Source of the DNA: an uncultured Treponema sp. | GTDB lineage: Bacteria > Spirochaetota > Spirochaetia > Treponematales > Treponemataceae | Assembly (NCBI GenBank): GCA_946537975.1 | Contig: CAMNGG010000339.1 | Location: 1-33,004, forward strand | Reading direction: 5' to 3' | Length of the DNA: 33,004 nucleotides | In this document: one piece after another, positions 15,037-24,590 of the stretch | Numbering within the stretch: the stretch's first letter is position 1 | Layout: each line of letters begins with the position of its first letter | Position numbers and translations under genes: made by a program | Notes under the pieces: model-generated | Database searches by the model: none | Seen by the model: the letters and a program-made list of their open reading frames with translations, nothing else | Told to the model about the DNA's origin: nothing

Positions 15037-16023
15037 TTAGTTATTTTTATAAAATAAAGAGTTTTTAATTATTTCTTTTAAATCATAAATGAAGAAGGAT
15101 ATTGTAACGCTTATTATTAAAGTTACTAAATATATGTAAAGTGCATCAGATAATTTAATAATATTTTGAACAACTCCAATAATCATTGGATGTATTAAAT
15201 ATATTACCATACTTGAAAATCTCAGTCTTAATGCATGTCTATAATCAATTGAAAATATTGTTGGATTTTGAATAAAAACTTCAAAAATAATTATCATAAT
15301 TAATATATTAATATAAAATGAAGCAATATTTGGATTCCTTTTATGAATCAACCAGCGTATTATAAAATATACAAGCACAACTCCATATACAATCTTTTTT
15401 TTCATACTATATTTTAATGATACATTAAATTCTCGTACTAATATACCAAAGGAATTATATATAAAATTCTTATTAAAAATTCAGTGTAATAATTTCCATA
15501 ATGAGTTAGGCTTCTTAAATGAATTATATTATGAATATTTAATATAAAAATTTAATAATACACAAGATATAAAAATACAAATTTTTATATATTTATTATC
15601 CATTTTATAGAACACAAAAAAAAATAAAATTGAACATATAATAATTCCAAATAAATACCATAAATGCCCTAATGTGATATTTTCTAAAAAGAAATAACGC
15701 CAATTCATATATATATATCCAGCTTTATATTGAGCATATATCATTGTTGTATAATTTATAACATCACCTAATAATATAAGAAAAAACATTCTTTCTATAT
15801 GCTTTATTAGTTTATTTTTATCAGCATTTCTAAAAAAATAACCAGAAGTCATAGCAAAAAAAGGAACTGGAAACGACCATATAGTTTTTTGTAATGAAGA
15901 TTGTGAAAAGAAATTACAATGTATTGAAACAACAATAAGTGCCATTATAAATCTAACTATATCTATAGAAATATTTATATTTGATTTTTCGAAGTTTCTT
16001 TGAATTTTATTGTCTCCATCCAT
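15037..16023 (-). pseudogene. Acyltransferase 3 (OafA-like) with two in-frame stop codons
   Basis: The track lists two ORFs (15529-16023 and 15037-15405). They lie in the same frame and are separated only by a TAA at 15529-15531 and a TGA at 15481-15483. The 41 codons from 15528 to 15406, apart from the TGA, read as plausible protein (YNSFKKPNSLWKLLH, then IFNKNFIYNSFGILVREF). Together they make 328 codons, the normal size of a membrane O-acyltransferase. The N-terminal part has ISIDIVRFIMALIVVSIHCNF with the family's Arg and catalytic His, and VPFFAMTSGYFF. The C-terminal part has SSMVIYLIHPMIIG. OafA-type proteins acetylate sugars of the polymer. It is most likely a recently inactivated gene. 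AAGGAA precedes the ATG at 16023. Confidence 0.82.
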
Positions 16024-16444
16024 AGTTTATTTCCTTTAATTCTTTTTTATTCGATTCATCTTCTGTATGAATTCCCGGTATCACATCCATCAACATAGAT
16101 ATACCATCTCCAATCCCCTGAAAAGCCATCCATAATCCAGGTGCTACTGTAAGACGTTTATAATTATCCTTTGCAGATAACACCACATCCTCAAATTGTC
16201 CATATGTGGAGCTTCCTTCACGATCATCATAAATGACAAACCGAATAGCTCCCACAGGTACAACTATATTGAGTGTGTAGCGATTATGTCGTTTCCATCC
16301 TTTTATCGCCCCCTTCTCTATCTGAGAAAAATAAGCCTCACCAAAACCGCAAAAGCCTTCACTATTTGATTTTATTGCATGGAAAATATTACCTTTTGGA
16401 ACGGTAATCTGTTTTTCATCATGCAGAGTAACACCTTCAATCAT
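16007..16444 (-). CDS. RmlC-like nucleotide-sugar 3,5-epimerase family protein (cupin)
   Basis: 145 residues from ATG 16444. The track's start at 16483 lies inside rfbG and adds an out-of-frame peptide (MKLQIRNWSGQNS), whereas homologues as I recall them begin MIEGV, exactly at 16444, two bases after the rfbG stop. The jelly-roll has FGEAYFSQIEKGAIKGWKRH, YTLNIVVPVGAIRFVIYDDRE and a late APGLWMAFQGIGD strand, matching dTDP-4-dehydrorhamnose 3,5-epimerase relatives. With rfbF and rfbG directly upstream, the likely substrate is CDP-4-keto-6-deoxyglucose rather than a dTDP-sugar. It would change stereochemistry at C-3 and/or C-5. No reductase dedicated to the CDP-sugar is recognisable nearby. 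The stop overlaps the acyltransferase pseudogene start. Confidence 0.78.
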   Translation of the reverse strand: MIEGVTLHDEKQITVPKGNIFHAIKSNSEGFCGFGEAYFSQIEKGAIKGWKRHNRYTLNIVVPVGAIRFVIYDDREGSSTYGQFEDVVLSAKDNYKRLTVAPGLWMAFQGIGDGISMLMDVIPGIHTEDESNKKELKEINYGWRQ

Positions 16445-16445
16445 A

Positions 16446-17546
16446 CTATTTTGTCCACTCCAATTTCTGATCTGCAGCTTCATTCATATAGAATTCTATC
16501 TGCTTTTTAGTAAGTGCATACATATCTTCGCCAGACTTTTCATAATATGCCTTGTACCACTCTGCAATTACTTTTACACACTGTTCGTAATGTAAGGTTG
16601 AATGCCAGTGTAAATATGCTAAAGCCTTATCACAGTTAAGTTTGAGGAGTTTTGCCTCTTCAAAAGGAATGTTACCTGTAATTTTAGATGCTTTAGATTT
16701 ATCTATACCCCAGTTTTCTGCCAAATCTTGAGTAAGTTCAAATACAGTTTTTGTCTGCTCAGCACGTGGACCAAAGTTATAGGCTTCGCCATTTGAAGAT
16801 TTTCCTTCATATAAGTTCTGACCTAGTGTGAGATAACCGCTCAGTGGCTCAAGAACATGCTGCCATGGTCTGGTTGCATTAGGGCTACGGATTTCTACAG
16901 TCTCTCCTTTTGAAAAAGCTTTTACGCAATCTACAATAATACGATCTTTTGCCCAGTCTCCGCCACCAATTACGTTTCCTGCACGAGCAACACCAAACTT
17001 GATATTCTTCATATCTTTAATAAATGAATTCCAGTAACAACGGATTGTAAGTTCTGCTGCACCTTTTGAACCAGAATAAACATCCTTGCCACCCATTTCA
17101 TCTGTTTCACGGTAGCCCCAAATCCATTCAACATTGTTGTAGGCTTTATCACTAGTAATCAGAACGCAAGTACAATCCCAGGTAATATTTCGAATAGCTT
17201 CAAGGACACTAGCAGTACCAACAACATTAGTTGTGATTGTATCAAAAGGTTCTTTATAAGAAGTTGAAACAATTGCCTGTGCAGCAAGGTGGAAAATGAA
17301 ATCTGGTTTTACAGTTTGTACATATTCATTAAATTTTTCTTTGTCTCGAATATCACCAAATTCATTCTTGATTTTACTTCCTAATTCCAAAACTTCATAC
17401 ATTGCAGGTTCTGTTGGAACGCTAAGAGAATAACCAAAAACCTCTGCACCAAGCATTGTAAGCCAGGTAGAAAGCCAACTTCCCTTAAAGCCAGTATTTC
17501 CTGTAATCAGAACTTTTTTATTTTTATATACATTGTTGAATGCCAC
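16446..17546 (-). CDS. rfbG: CDP-glucose 4,6-dehydratase
   Basis: 366 residues. The start is GTG at 17546 with AAGGAG eight bases upstream. The Rossmann loop GNTGFKG is at 16-22, followed by SWLSTWL. HLAAQAIVSTSYKEP is at 86-100, TSDKAYNN at 131-138 and YSGSKGAAE (YxxxK) at 157-165; ATRPWQHVLEPLSGYL is a further RfbG hallmark. The enzyme removes water from CDP-glucose to give CDP-4-keto-6-deoxyglucose, the branch point for dideoxy and 6-deoxy hexoses such as paratose, abequose, tyvelose or ascarylose. rfbF directly upstream makes its substrate. The usual RfbH dehydrase for 3,6-dideoxy sugars is absent from the window; instead an RmlC-like epimerase follows. Confidence 0.93.
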   Translation of the reverse strand: MAFNNVYKNKKVLITGNTGFKGSWLSTWLTMLGAEVFGYSLSVPTEPAMYEVLELGSKIKNEFGDIRDKEKFNEYVQTVKPDFIFHLAAQAIVSTSYKEPFDTITTNVVGTASVLEAIRNITWDCTCVLITSDKAYNNVEWIWGYRETDEMGGKDVYSGSKGAAELTIRCYWNSFIKDMKNIKFGVARAGNVIGGGDWAKDRIIVDCVKAFSKGETVEIRSPNATRPWQHVLEPLSGYLTLGQNLYEGKSSNGEAYNFGPRAEQTKTVFELTQDLAENWGIDKSKASKITGNIPFEEAKLLKLNCDKALAYLHWHSTLHYEQCVKVIAEWYKAYYEKSGEDMYALTKKQIEFYMNEAADQKLEWTK

Positions 17547-17558
17547 TTTGTATTCTCC

Positions 17559-18332
17559 TTATTTCCACAATTTCCATGGAGCTTTATTTTCAGCCCAAAG
17601 AGCTTCAAGTTTCTGTTTATCGCGTAAAGTATCCATACACTGCCAGAAACCTGTATGCTTAAAGCAAACCATCTCGCCTGATTCTGCAATTTTTTCCATA
17701 GGCTCCTGTTCAAACATAACAGTTTCGTCTTTTACAAAATCAAGAACTTTTGGTTCAAGTACCATAAACCCACCGTTAATCCAGCCTACATCAAGAGAGC
17801 TTTTTTCGCGGAATGAAACTACCTTATCACCATCAAAATCAATATTGCCATATCGTCCACTTGGATGAATACTTGTTATAGTCGCAAGTTTTTTATGTTC
17901 TTTATGGAAAGCAAGAAGCTCTTTTATATTTACATCAGAAACACCATCGCCATAAGTCATAAAGAAAGGCTCGGTTCCTATATACTCGCGAACTTTTTTT
18001 AAGCGGCCACCAGTTCCAGCGTTAAGGCCAGTATCAACAACAGTCACCTTCCACTGCTCTGAATGCTTGTTATGAACAATCATCTCATTACCTTTTGTAA
18101 AGTCAAAAGTGATATCACTGGTGTGCAGGAAATAATTTGCGAACCATTCTTTTATAACTTCCTGCTTATATCCTGCACAAATGATAAATTCATTGATTCC
18201 ATAAAAAGAATACAACTTCATTATATGCCAGATAATTGGCATACCACCGATTTCAATCATTGGTTTAGGTTTGAACTGACTTTCCTCAGAAATACGTGTT
18301 CCAAAGCCACCTGCAAGAATTACTGCTTTCAT
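17559..18332 (-). CDS. rfbF: Glucose-1-phosphate cytidylyltransferase
   Basis: 257 residues, the standard length. It starts MKAVILAGGFGTRISEESQF with the nucleotidyltransferase signature GGFGTR, then KPKPMIEIGGMPIIWHIMK, where the Lys contacts phosphate. FFMTYGDGVSDVN has the metal-binding aspartate motif, and GWINGGFMVLEP is typical of RfbF. It forms CDP-glucose from CTP and glucose-1-phosphate in the cytosol. CGGAG lies eight bases before the ATG at 18332. It is followed after 12 bases by rfbG, which uses its product. A UTP- or dTTP-using relative is unlikely given the pairing. Confidence 0.94.
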   Translation of the reverse strand: MKAVILAGGFGTRISEESQFKPKPMIEIGGMPIIWHIMKLYSFYGINEFIICAGYKQEVIKEWFANYFLHTSDITFDFTKGNEMIVHNKHSEQWKVTVVDTGLNAGTGGRLKKVREYIGTEPFFMTYGDGVSDVNIKELLAFHKEHKKLATITSIHPSGRYGNIDFDGDKVVSFREKSSLDVGWINGGFMVLEPKVLDFVKDETVMFEQEPMEKIAESGEMVCFKHTGFWQCMDTLRDKQKLEALWAENKAPWKLWK

Positions 18333-18361
18333 AATAGAAACTCCGAAATTTATTATATTTA

Positions 18362-19618
18362 TTACTTATTTGAAGCGATAACTTCTGTATAGTCGTTTTT
18401 ATCTACTTTGTTTCTGAACCTGAATTTATTTATAAAGAGGTTCAAACAATGTTCCTGAACCTCACCCCAGGTTAGTACACAATCTGCAGATTTCTCTTTC
18501 TGAGCAAGCAAAGCTGGCATCATAGTATCTATATTATAATTATTATATACTGCCTCAAAACTTTGATGGCATTTTGATTTATATTCATCAAAATCCATTT
18601 TCAAAACAGAATCCAGATATTTCAATGCAGGGGTGCATTCTGATTCTACAGGTCCCAAAATAAATGGGTTATCAGCGAAGAAACCACAAGACTTATGCGC
18701 TAGCGTATTGAAAGCCGATGAAACTACAATCTTATATTGTAAAGCTGCATCAAGAATTGTTGTTCCCATACCAACAAATACCTTGCATTTTTTCATAAGC
18801 TCAATTAGTTCCGGATATGTTACCCAGCCCTGAACTGTAATATCCTTTTTAATATTTTCTTCAAGACCATAGATTTTTTCTTTTAATTTTGGTAAATCAT
18901 TACCCGCTGAAACAATCAGCATTTTCAATTCTGGATGGCTTTTCTTTAACATCGCAAAATCATCAACAAGCCCCATCAAATAACCCTTAAAAGGAAAATC
19001 TGCCCTTGTTGCTGTCATTATGAGATTTGAATCGAAACCTGATTTTATAATGTCTTCGCAATGTTCATTTCGTTCGCAAATCATTGGAAGACTCAGTATC
19101 GGCGGATTATACTCATTTCCATAACCATAATAATTTCGTACAGACTTTACATTAGTCTCTTCCATAGATACGATTGCATTATTATCATGAGCACGAAGAA
19201 CTATACGACGGAATTCCTTACGTGCATGTTTTCGTAAAAATGAAAAAGGAAGGCCCTCGCCCTTATAAAAAATTGCCGGATGAATATCATAAATCAAGTT
19301 TTGTACGGTAAAACCATACATTCGTTTTACACATTCAACATTGAGCCATTTTTCAAAAGTAAAGTTTACAACTTTAACATCAGAATCTTGCGCAACAACC
19401 TTATTCAATGCATTCTTCAAGAGTTTCAATTCAAAGTTGCCAATTACTTCAATTTGTACACCAAGTTCTTTCATTGCCTCAACAATTTCAGTATTCGAAG
19501 CACTAATACAAAATATTGAAACATTATAATTATGTAATCGAAGCCAACGGCACATACGCAACATAAGTGTATGTGAGCCACCAAATACACCAAGAGTATC
19601 ATTAAAAACTACTGTCAT
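18362..19618 (-). CDS. Glycosyltransferase, GT-B fold
   Basis: 418 residues from ATG 19618; the track starts seven codons earlier at a TTG. MTVVFNDTLGVFGGSHTLML resembles the glycine-rich first loop of GT-B enzymes. The centre has SLPMICERNE and SNLIMTATRADFPFKGYLMGLVDD, the interdomain start of the donor half with a basic KGY region that usually binds diphosphate. VQGWVTYPELIELMKKCKVFVGMGTTILDAALQYKIVV follows, where ILDAAL is the E/D-rich donor-site helix. No membrane segment is evident. It likely transfers one sugar of the repeat unit. It lies between ugd and rfbF, each with a short gap. The 74-base gap upstream to ugd shows no promoter I trust. Confidence 0.75.
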   Translation of the reverse strand: MTVVFNDTLGVFGGSHTLMLRMCRWLRLHNYNVSIFCISASNTEIVEAMKELGVQIEVIGNFELKLLKNALNKVVAQDSDVKVVNFTFEKWLNVECVKRMYGFTVQNLIYDIHPAIFYKGEGLPFSFLRKHARKEFRRIVLRAHDNNAIVSMEETNVKSVRNYYGYGNEYNPPILSLPMICERNEHCEDIIKSGFDSNLIMTATRADFPFKGYLMGLVDDFAMLKKSHPELKMLIVSAGNDLPKLKEKIYGLEENIKKDITVQGWVTYPELIELMKKCKVFVGMGTTILDAALQYKIVVSSAFNTLAHKSCGFFADNPFILGPVESECTPALKYLDSVLKMDFDEYKSKCHQSFEAVYNNYNIDTMMPALLAQKEKSADCVLTWGEVQEHCLNLFINKFRFRNKVDKNDYTEVIASNK

Positions 19619-19692
19619 TCTTTTACCCAAATATCTCAATCATATAAGTATTCTACACTGCCGATAAGTGACAAACATGCATCTTTTTATGG

Positions 19693-20886
19693 TTAATCCC
19701 TACCCATTAAGTCTCGAGTATAGATTTTTTCCGAAACATCAGCAAGTTCTTCTGATTTTCTGTTTGCAATAATTACATCACATTCAGACTTGAACTTGTT
19801 AAAATCTTTTTCAACAATTGAATTAAAAAAAGTATCTTCATGTAATGTTGGTTCATAAACAACAACTTCAATGCCTTTAGCTTTAATGCGCTTCATTACC
19901 CCCTGAATTGCACTTGCACGAAAATTATCACTGTTAGATTTCATTGTGAGTCTATAAATTCCCACTTTTACAGGATTCTGATTAATAATCATCTGTGCTA
20001 TATGGTCTTTTCTAGTTGTATTTGATTGAACAATTGCACTAATAAGATTCTGCGGCACATCATTGTAATTTGCAAGTAGTTGCTTTGTATCTTTCGGCAA
20101 ACAGTAACCACCGTAACCAAAACTCGGGTTATTATAGAAATCACCAATACGAGGATCAAGCGAAACTCCTTTTATAATCGATTTTGAATCAAGACCTTTA
20201 ACTTCAGCATAAGTATCCAACTCATTGAAGTAACTTACACGCAAAGCCAGATAAGTATTTGCAAAGAGCTTTACAGCTTCTGCTTCGGTAAATCCCATGT
20301 AAAGAGTTGGGATTTCTTTTTTTATAGCCCCTTCTTGCAAAAGTTTTGCAAATGTCTGAGCTGCATCCGCAAGCCGATTATCATTCAAATCTGTTCCAAC
20401 TACAATACGGCTTGGATAGAGATTATCATACAAAGCTTTGCTTTCTCGCAAGAATTCTGGTGCAAAGATAATATTCTTTGTATTATATTTCTCTCTTACA
20501 GATTTTGTATAACCAACAGGAACTGTTGATTTTATAATCATAATTGCATTTGGATTCACTTTCAAAACAAGTTCAATTACCTGTTCAACATACGTTGTAT
20601 CAAAGAAGTTTAATTTTGGATCATAGTTGGTAGGGGTCGCAATGATAATCAAATCTGCATCTTTATAGGCAGAAATTCCATCTGTCGTAGCAACAAGATT
20701 CAACTTCTTATTTGTCAGGAAATCTTCTATTTCTTTATCCTGTATTGGCGATTTCCTATTATTAATAAGATCAACTTTTTCTTGTATAACATCTACTGCA
20801 ACAACAATATTGTGTTGTGCTAGTAATGTTGCTAAAGAAAGGCCAACATAGCCAGTTCCTGCTACTGCAATTTTATTAACAATCAT
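19693..20886 (-). CDS. ugd: UDP-glucose 6-dehydrogenase
   Basis: 397 residues from ATG 20886, with AGGA seven bases upstream; the track begins two codons earlier at TTG. The NAD-binding GTGYVGLS is at 10-17 ([16 protein letters not shown]). KSTVPVGYT is at about 119-127 and [20 protein letters not shown] at 141-160. [12 protein letters not shown] contains the catalytic Cys262, with the lysine of [16 protein letters not shown] typical of the bacterial enzyme. It oxidises UDP-glucose twice to UDP-glucuronate in the cytosol. The UDP-GlcA 4-epimerase gene sits just upstream, 14 bases away, so the pair supplies UDP-galacturonate and makes the polymer acidic. Confidence 0.95.
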   Translation of the reverse strand: MIVNKIAVAGTGYVGLSLATLLAQHNIVVAVDVIQEKVDLINNRKSPIQDKEIEDFLTNKKLNLVATTDGISAYKDADLIIIATPTNYDPKLNFFDTTYVEQVIELVLKVNPNAIMIIKSTVPVGYTKSVREKYNTKNIIFAPEFLRESKALYDNLYPSRIVVGTDLNDNRLADAAQTFAKLLQEGAIKKEIPTLYMGFTEAEAVKLFANTYLALRVSYFNELDTYAEVKGLDSKSIIKGVSLDPRIGDFYNNPSFGYGGYCLPKDTKQLLANYNDVPQNLISAIVQSNTTRKDHIAQMIINQNPVKVGIYRLTMKSNSDNFRASAIQGVMKRIKAKGIEVVVYEPTLHEDTFFNSIVEKDFNKFKSECDVIIANRKSEELADVSEKIYTRDLMGRD

Positions 20887-20900
20887 ACCCAAATCCTCTT

Positions 20901-21938
20901 CTATTTTTGATAATAGGTCTTATACCAGGCAGCAAATTTGCCAAGACCTTCTTCCAGTGTTGTTGAAGGCTTAAAGCCAAAATCATGTTCTAATTCTGTT
21001 ACGTCAGCATAAGTCTGGTATACATCGCCTGGTTGCATTGGAAGAAGTTCCTTCTTTCCTGGCTCAGAAATTACACCTTCCTTAATTAAGCAATTTTCCA
21101 ATATCTCAACAAACTTCATCAGACTAGAGGGCTTATTATTTCCAATGTTATAAACTTTATAAGGAGCGCCATCTTCTGTTTCAACTGGAGTTTTCTGCAT
21201 TACATTAACAATACCAGTTACAATATCATCAACAAAAGTAAAATCACGATACATATCACCCATATTGTATATCTGGATTGGTTCTCCCTTCACAAGCTTG
21301 TTTGTAAATTTGAAATATGCCATATCTGGACGTCCCATAGGACCATATACAGTAAAAAAGCGAAGACCGGTAGAAGGTATCTTGTAAAGTTTTGAATATG
21401 CATATGCAAACAGTTCGTTTGATTTCTTTGTTGCCGCATACAAAGAAACTGGATTATCAACCTTATCTTCTGTTGAATAAGGAACTTTTTTATTTGAGCC
21501 GTATACGCTAGAAGAAGATGCATAAACAAGATGTTCAATCGGATTATCAGAAGTCTCTGTAGCCCGACAGGCTTCCAGAATATTATAGAAACCAATCATA
21601 TTTGATTTTATATAACTATCTGGATTTGTAATTGAATACCGTACACCTGCCTGTGCAGCTAAATTAACAACAATAGAAGGTTTATAATTTTTAAATATAG
21701 AATCAACAATCTCTTTATTAGCTATATCACCTTTAATAAAGGAAAAATTTTTATTCAAAGATTTTAACAATACAAGACGCTCATCTTTTAATGAAACATC
21801 ATAATAATCAGTAATAGAATCAAGACCTATAATCTTTACTCCATCGACAGTTTCCAAAAGTCGTTTACATAAAAAGCTACCGATAAAACCAGCAACTCCT
21901 GTAACTAGAATTGTCTTATTTGAAAGTGTTATTTTCAT
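20901..21938 (-). CDS. UDP-glucuronate 4-epimerase
   Basis: 345 residues, an extended SDR. The Rossmann loop GVAGFIGS is at 14-21, with [14 protein letters not shown] and [11 protein letters not shown] (YxxxK) further on. [21 protein letters not shown] is highly characteristic of the UDP-GlcA 4-epimerase branch (Cap1J/LspL type), as is the early [14 protein letters not shown]. It interconverts UDP-GlcA and UDP-GalA. GGAG precedes the ATG at 21938. It is followed closely by ugd, giving a two-gene path from UDP-glucose to UDP-GalA. The 134-base gap upstream is AT-rich with no clear promoter, so it probably belongs to the same long transcript. Confidence 0.92.
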   Translation of the reverse strand: MKITLSNKTILVTGVAGFIGSFLCKRLLETVDGVKIIGLDSITDYYDVSLKDERLVLLKSLNKNFSFIKGDIANKEIVDSIFKNYKPSIVVNLAAQAGVRYSITNPDSYIKSNMIGFYNILEACRATETSDNPIEHLVYASSSSVYGSNKKVPYSTEDKVDNPVSLYAATKKSNELFAYAYSKLYKIPSTGLRFFTVYGPMGRPDMAYFKFTNKLVKGEPIQIYNMGDMYRDFTFVDDIVTGIVNVMQKTPVETEDGAPYKVYNIGNNKPSSLMKFVEILENCLIKEGVISEPGKKELLPMQPGDVYQTYADVTELEHDFGFKPSTTLEEGLGKFAAWYKTYYQK

Positions 21939-22072
21939 TTAGTACTCCATTGATAAAAAAGCTATTCTTCTTGATTTAATTGAAAGGTAATGCACATAAA
22001 ACTGAATATAGATCTTTTATTATGAGAATTATTTACAATATTTATCCCAAATTATCATTTTCATTTTTGTTT

Positions 22073-22978
22073 TTATGTATAATCACCTTTATAAAATTTT
22101 TCTACAGCTTCAGGGGATTTATCTAGTTTTCTCATATATGAATCATAATCTTTTGGCAAGTGGCCTATATCTAAGCATATTTTTCCTTTTTTATTTAATT
22201 CATAACATAAAACTTTACTTGTCGGACCGATTGCAAAACATAAAATTTCATCATTTGGTCTCTTATCTGCTAATAAAAATAATTCATCAAATTTATCAAA
22301 AGAATCTCGAGAAGGACACATTATTGTTTCAATATGCTCCGCCTCATCAAAAACATAATATTTTAAATTATTATAAGTCTCTTCACCCATAAACAAGCAT
22401 ATTTTTCTTCCCTTAAATAATAACTTTACTTTTCTAAACCAATCGTCTTGCTTGTTTTCATCGACAGTGAAATAATACTGATTAAAGTCTGTAGCCAAAT
22501 AAGTACGCTTTGGATTACAATTGTTCAAGAAAAAATCTCTAAATTTTTTACCATTCAAAGTAAAAAACTTATTGGAATAAGTATCTGAGTCCCAAATATT
22601 GTAATAAAAATATCTATAACCAATACCTATATAAACATCATCTCTTTCAGATGTTAAAGCCTCATATAATTTTTTAGCTAAAGTTACATCATAACGTTGA
22701 CTACATGTTTTTTTGTTTGGAACCTCATTTAACATTATATTAATCTCTGCATCACCAAACCTATAAAAGGTTTTTAGCTCATGTAAAAGACAATCTAAAG
22801 TATGTTCATTATCTAATATATGAAGTTTTTTTTCAGGTTTATCTTCTAATAGGTTTCCATATAAAATCAAGGATTTTGTATACTGAATATTATCCCATTG
22901 GAGACTTTCTATGTGTTGTTTAGAAAGTAGTTTCATATTATGTAAAAATATTCTAGCATTTTTAGTAAAATTCATCAT
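22073..22978 (-). CDS. GT-D fold glycosyltransferase (DUF1792/SP_1767 family)
   Basis: 301 residues from ATG 22978. The track begins at TTG 22999, but GGGG lies nine bases before this ATG; the next ATG (22975) is also possible. After about 85 residues of helical N-terminus comes TFYRFGDAEINIML, the family's RFGDGE-type motif with the DxE metal-binding residues. YIGIGYRYF, a central GRKICLFMGEETYNNL and VLCYELNKKGKICLDIGHL complete the GT-D pattern, where GxxG-like strands end in DIGH. The founding member glucosylates streptococcal surface glycoprotein glycans. In polysaccharide loci such proteins are taken as hexosyltransferases. The donor is unknown. It lies between the 3-amino sugar cassette and the UDP-GalA genes. 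Confidence 0.82.
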   Translation of the reverse strand: MMNFTKNARIFLHNMKLLSKQHIESLQWDNIQYTKSLILYGNLLEDKPEKKLHILDNEHTLDCLLHELKTFYRFGDAEINIMLNEVPNKKTCSQRYDVTLAKKLYEALTSERDDVYIGIGYRYFYYNIWDSDTYSNKFFTLNGKKFRDFFLNNCNPKRTYLATDFNQYYFTVDENKQDDWFRKVKLLFKGRKICLFMGEETYNNLKYYVFDEAEHIETIMCPSRDSFDKFDELFLLADKRPNDEILCFAIGPTSKVLCYELNKKGKICLDIGHLPKDYDSYMRKLDKSPEAVEKFYKGDYT

Positions 22979-23019
22979 ATTTATAATCCCCATATTCAAT
23001 AATTTTAGTAACGATTTCT

Positions 23020-24129
23020 TTAACTATTTGTATACTTATTAATTACTTCAATTACATATTTTACTTGCAAATCAGTTAGACAAGGACTCATTGGAAGACT
23101 CAATTCATGCTGATGGATTGCCTCTGCAACAGGCAAACAGATTTCATTCCAATTTTCATAACACTTCTGCTTATGTGGTGGAATTGGATAATGAATAAGA
23201 GTTCCAATCTCATGCTCTTTCAAATATTGCTGTAATTCATCACGTTTTTCGCAGAATATGGGGAAAACATGAAAAACATTGCTTTCATAACTTTTTTCTG
23301 TAGGCCATTTGATAAGAGGATTTTTTATTCCCTCATAATACATTTTTGCAATCTGTTTACGGCGATTATTATCCTCATCAAGATGTTTTAGTTTCACATC
23401 AAGTACAGCTGCAGCCATTTCATCAAGACGACTGTTTTCCCCTACATAATCAAATACATACTTTTTTGATGAACCGTAATTTCCTAACACACGAACAAGA
23501 TTTGCGATTTCTTCATTATCAGTTGTGATTGCTCCTGCATCTCCAAAAGCACCTAAATTTTTACCAGGATAAAAACTATGAGCAGCAACAGTTCCAAAAG
23601 AACCCGTTTTCTTACCTTTATACATACACCCATGAGCCTGTGCGTTATCTTCGAAAAGTTTTAATCCATATTTTTTGCAAATTTCATCAATTCTTTCATT
23701 ATAAAGACATCGACCATAAAGATGCACAAGTATTACAGCACGTGTTTTTGATGTAATTGCCTTTTCAATTTTTTCTGAATCGAGTTCCAGTGTATCTGCA
23801 TTCGGATCAAGTAACACTGGCTTCAGATTATTCTGAGAAATTGCAAGAATAGTTGCGATATAAGTATTTGCCTGAACGATAATTTCATCACCATCATTCC
23901 AATTATACAAGATTTTACATGCACGAATCATCAGTTCCAATGCTTGAAGTCCATTTGCAACACCAACACAGTATTTTGTTCCAATATAGCGTGCATAATC
24001 TTCTTCAAATTTTTTATTCTCGTTTCCCTGAAGATACCAACCACTATCTGTTACACGTAGGACAGCTTCGTGTAATTCTTCTTTGTATTTTTCTGTAATG
24101 TCTTTTAACGAAAGAAATGGAACTTGCAT
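23020..24129 (-). CDS. fdtB: DegT/DnrJ/EryC1 aminotransferase, FdtB/QdtB-like
   Basis: 369 residues, a fold-type I PLP enzyme. It begins MQVPFLSLKDITEKYKEEL, with SGWYLQGNENKKFEEDYARY as in FdtB/QdtB. The cofactor region has EDNAQAHG, and SFYPGKNLGAFGDAGA supplies the Schiff-base Lys190. Conserved HHP-like chemistry follows (LIHYPIPPHKQKCY). The family transfers an amino group to C-3 of a dTDP-3-keto-6-deoxyhexose. Genes for the ketoisomerase and the N-acyltransferase lie directly upstream, which supports this over a 4-aminotransferase role. Whether the product is the Fuc3N or Qui3N type depends on the isomerase stereochemistry, not readable here. GAGG precedes the ATG at 24129. Confidence 0.86.
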   Translation of the reverse strand: MQVPFLSLKDITEKYKEELHEAVLRVTDSGWYLQGNENKKFEEDYARYIGTKYCVGVANGLQALELMIRACKILYNWNDGDEIIVQANTYIATILAISQNNLKPVLLDPNADTLELDSEKIEKAITSKTRAVILVHLYGRCLYNERIDEICKKYGLKLFEDNAQAHGCMYKGKKTGSFGTVAAHSFYPGKNLGAFGDAGAITTDNEEIANLVRVLGNYGSSKKYVFDYVGENSRLDEMAAAVLDVKLKHLDEDNNRRKQIAKMYYEGIKNPLIKWPTEKSYESNVFHVFPIFCEKRDELQQYLKEHEIGTLIHYPIPPHKQKCYENWNEICLPVAEAIHQHELSLPMSPCLTDLQVKYVIEVINKYTNS

Positions 24130-24131
24130 TT

Positions 24132-24590
24132 TTATACCTCAATTTTTTTAATGAATCGTGCAGGATTGCCTAACCAAAGTTCACCAGCAGGAACATCTTT
24201 TGTCACAACACTTCCTGCACCTATCATTGCATTTTCACCTATTGTATGGCCACAAACAATGGTTGCATTAGCACCTATACTTGCGCCTTTTTTGATTATT
24301 GTCTTATAAAATTTTTCTGGATATTGCTTAGAGCGAGGATACAAATCATTTGTAAAAGTTACATTTGGACCAATAAAAACATTATCTTCAACTGTAACAC
24401 CATCCCAAAGTTGAACGCCACATTTTATAGTTACGTTATTCCCAATAACTACATCGTTCTCAACAAATACATTTGAACATATATTGCAATTATCCCCTAT
24501 TTTGGCCTTAGGAAGGACAACGCAGAACTGCCAGATGTTTGTATCTTTTCCAATAGTATTTGATTGTACGTCTGATAACTTATGAATCAT
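24132..24590 (-). CDS. fdtC: dTDP-3-amino-3,6-dideoxyhexose N-acyltransferase, FdtC/QdtC/WxcM-N-like
   Basis: 152 residues of left-handed beta-helix hexapeptide repeats ([55 protein letters not shown]). [21 protein letters not shown] is a characteristic loop of this subfamily carrying the catalytic-site Asn/Asp, and [10 protein letters not shown] ends the protein. It acylates the 3-amino group of the dTDP-sugar with an acyl-CoA, usually acetyl-CoA. It overlaps the ketoisomerase gene by four bases and is two bases from the aminotransferase gene, so the three are translated together. Length is typical of minimal WxcM-N-type enzymes. The acyl group (acetyl or other) cannot be determined from sequence. 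Confidence 0.85.
   Translation of the reverse strand: MIHKLSDVQSNTIGKDTNIWQFCVVLPKAKIGDNCNICSNVFVENDVVIGNNVTIKCGVQLWDGVTVEDNVFIGPNVTFTNDLYPRSKQYPEKFYKTIIKKGASIGANATIVCGHTIGENAMIGAGSVVTKDVPAGELWLGNPARFIKKIEV

Noticed and set aside
15481-15483. Use of TGA as tryptophan to rescue the acyltransferase
   Set aside because: A TAA also interrupts the same frame, and fnlB and hence other genes of the window end in TGA, so an altered code is not supported.
16445-16483. Upstream start of the RmlC-like gene inside rfbG
   Set aside because: The extra residues are a frame-shifted reading of the RfbG C-terminus, and homologues as recalled start at MIEGV.
19660-19667. GCCGATAA on the plus strand, identical to a sigma-28 (FliA) -10 element
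   Set aside because: No TAAA-type -35 sits at the right distance, and the only gene downstream on that strand is a shadow of ugd, so it would drive nothing.
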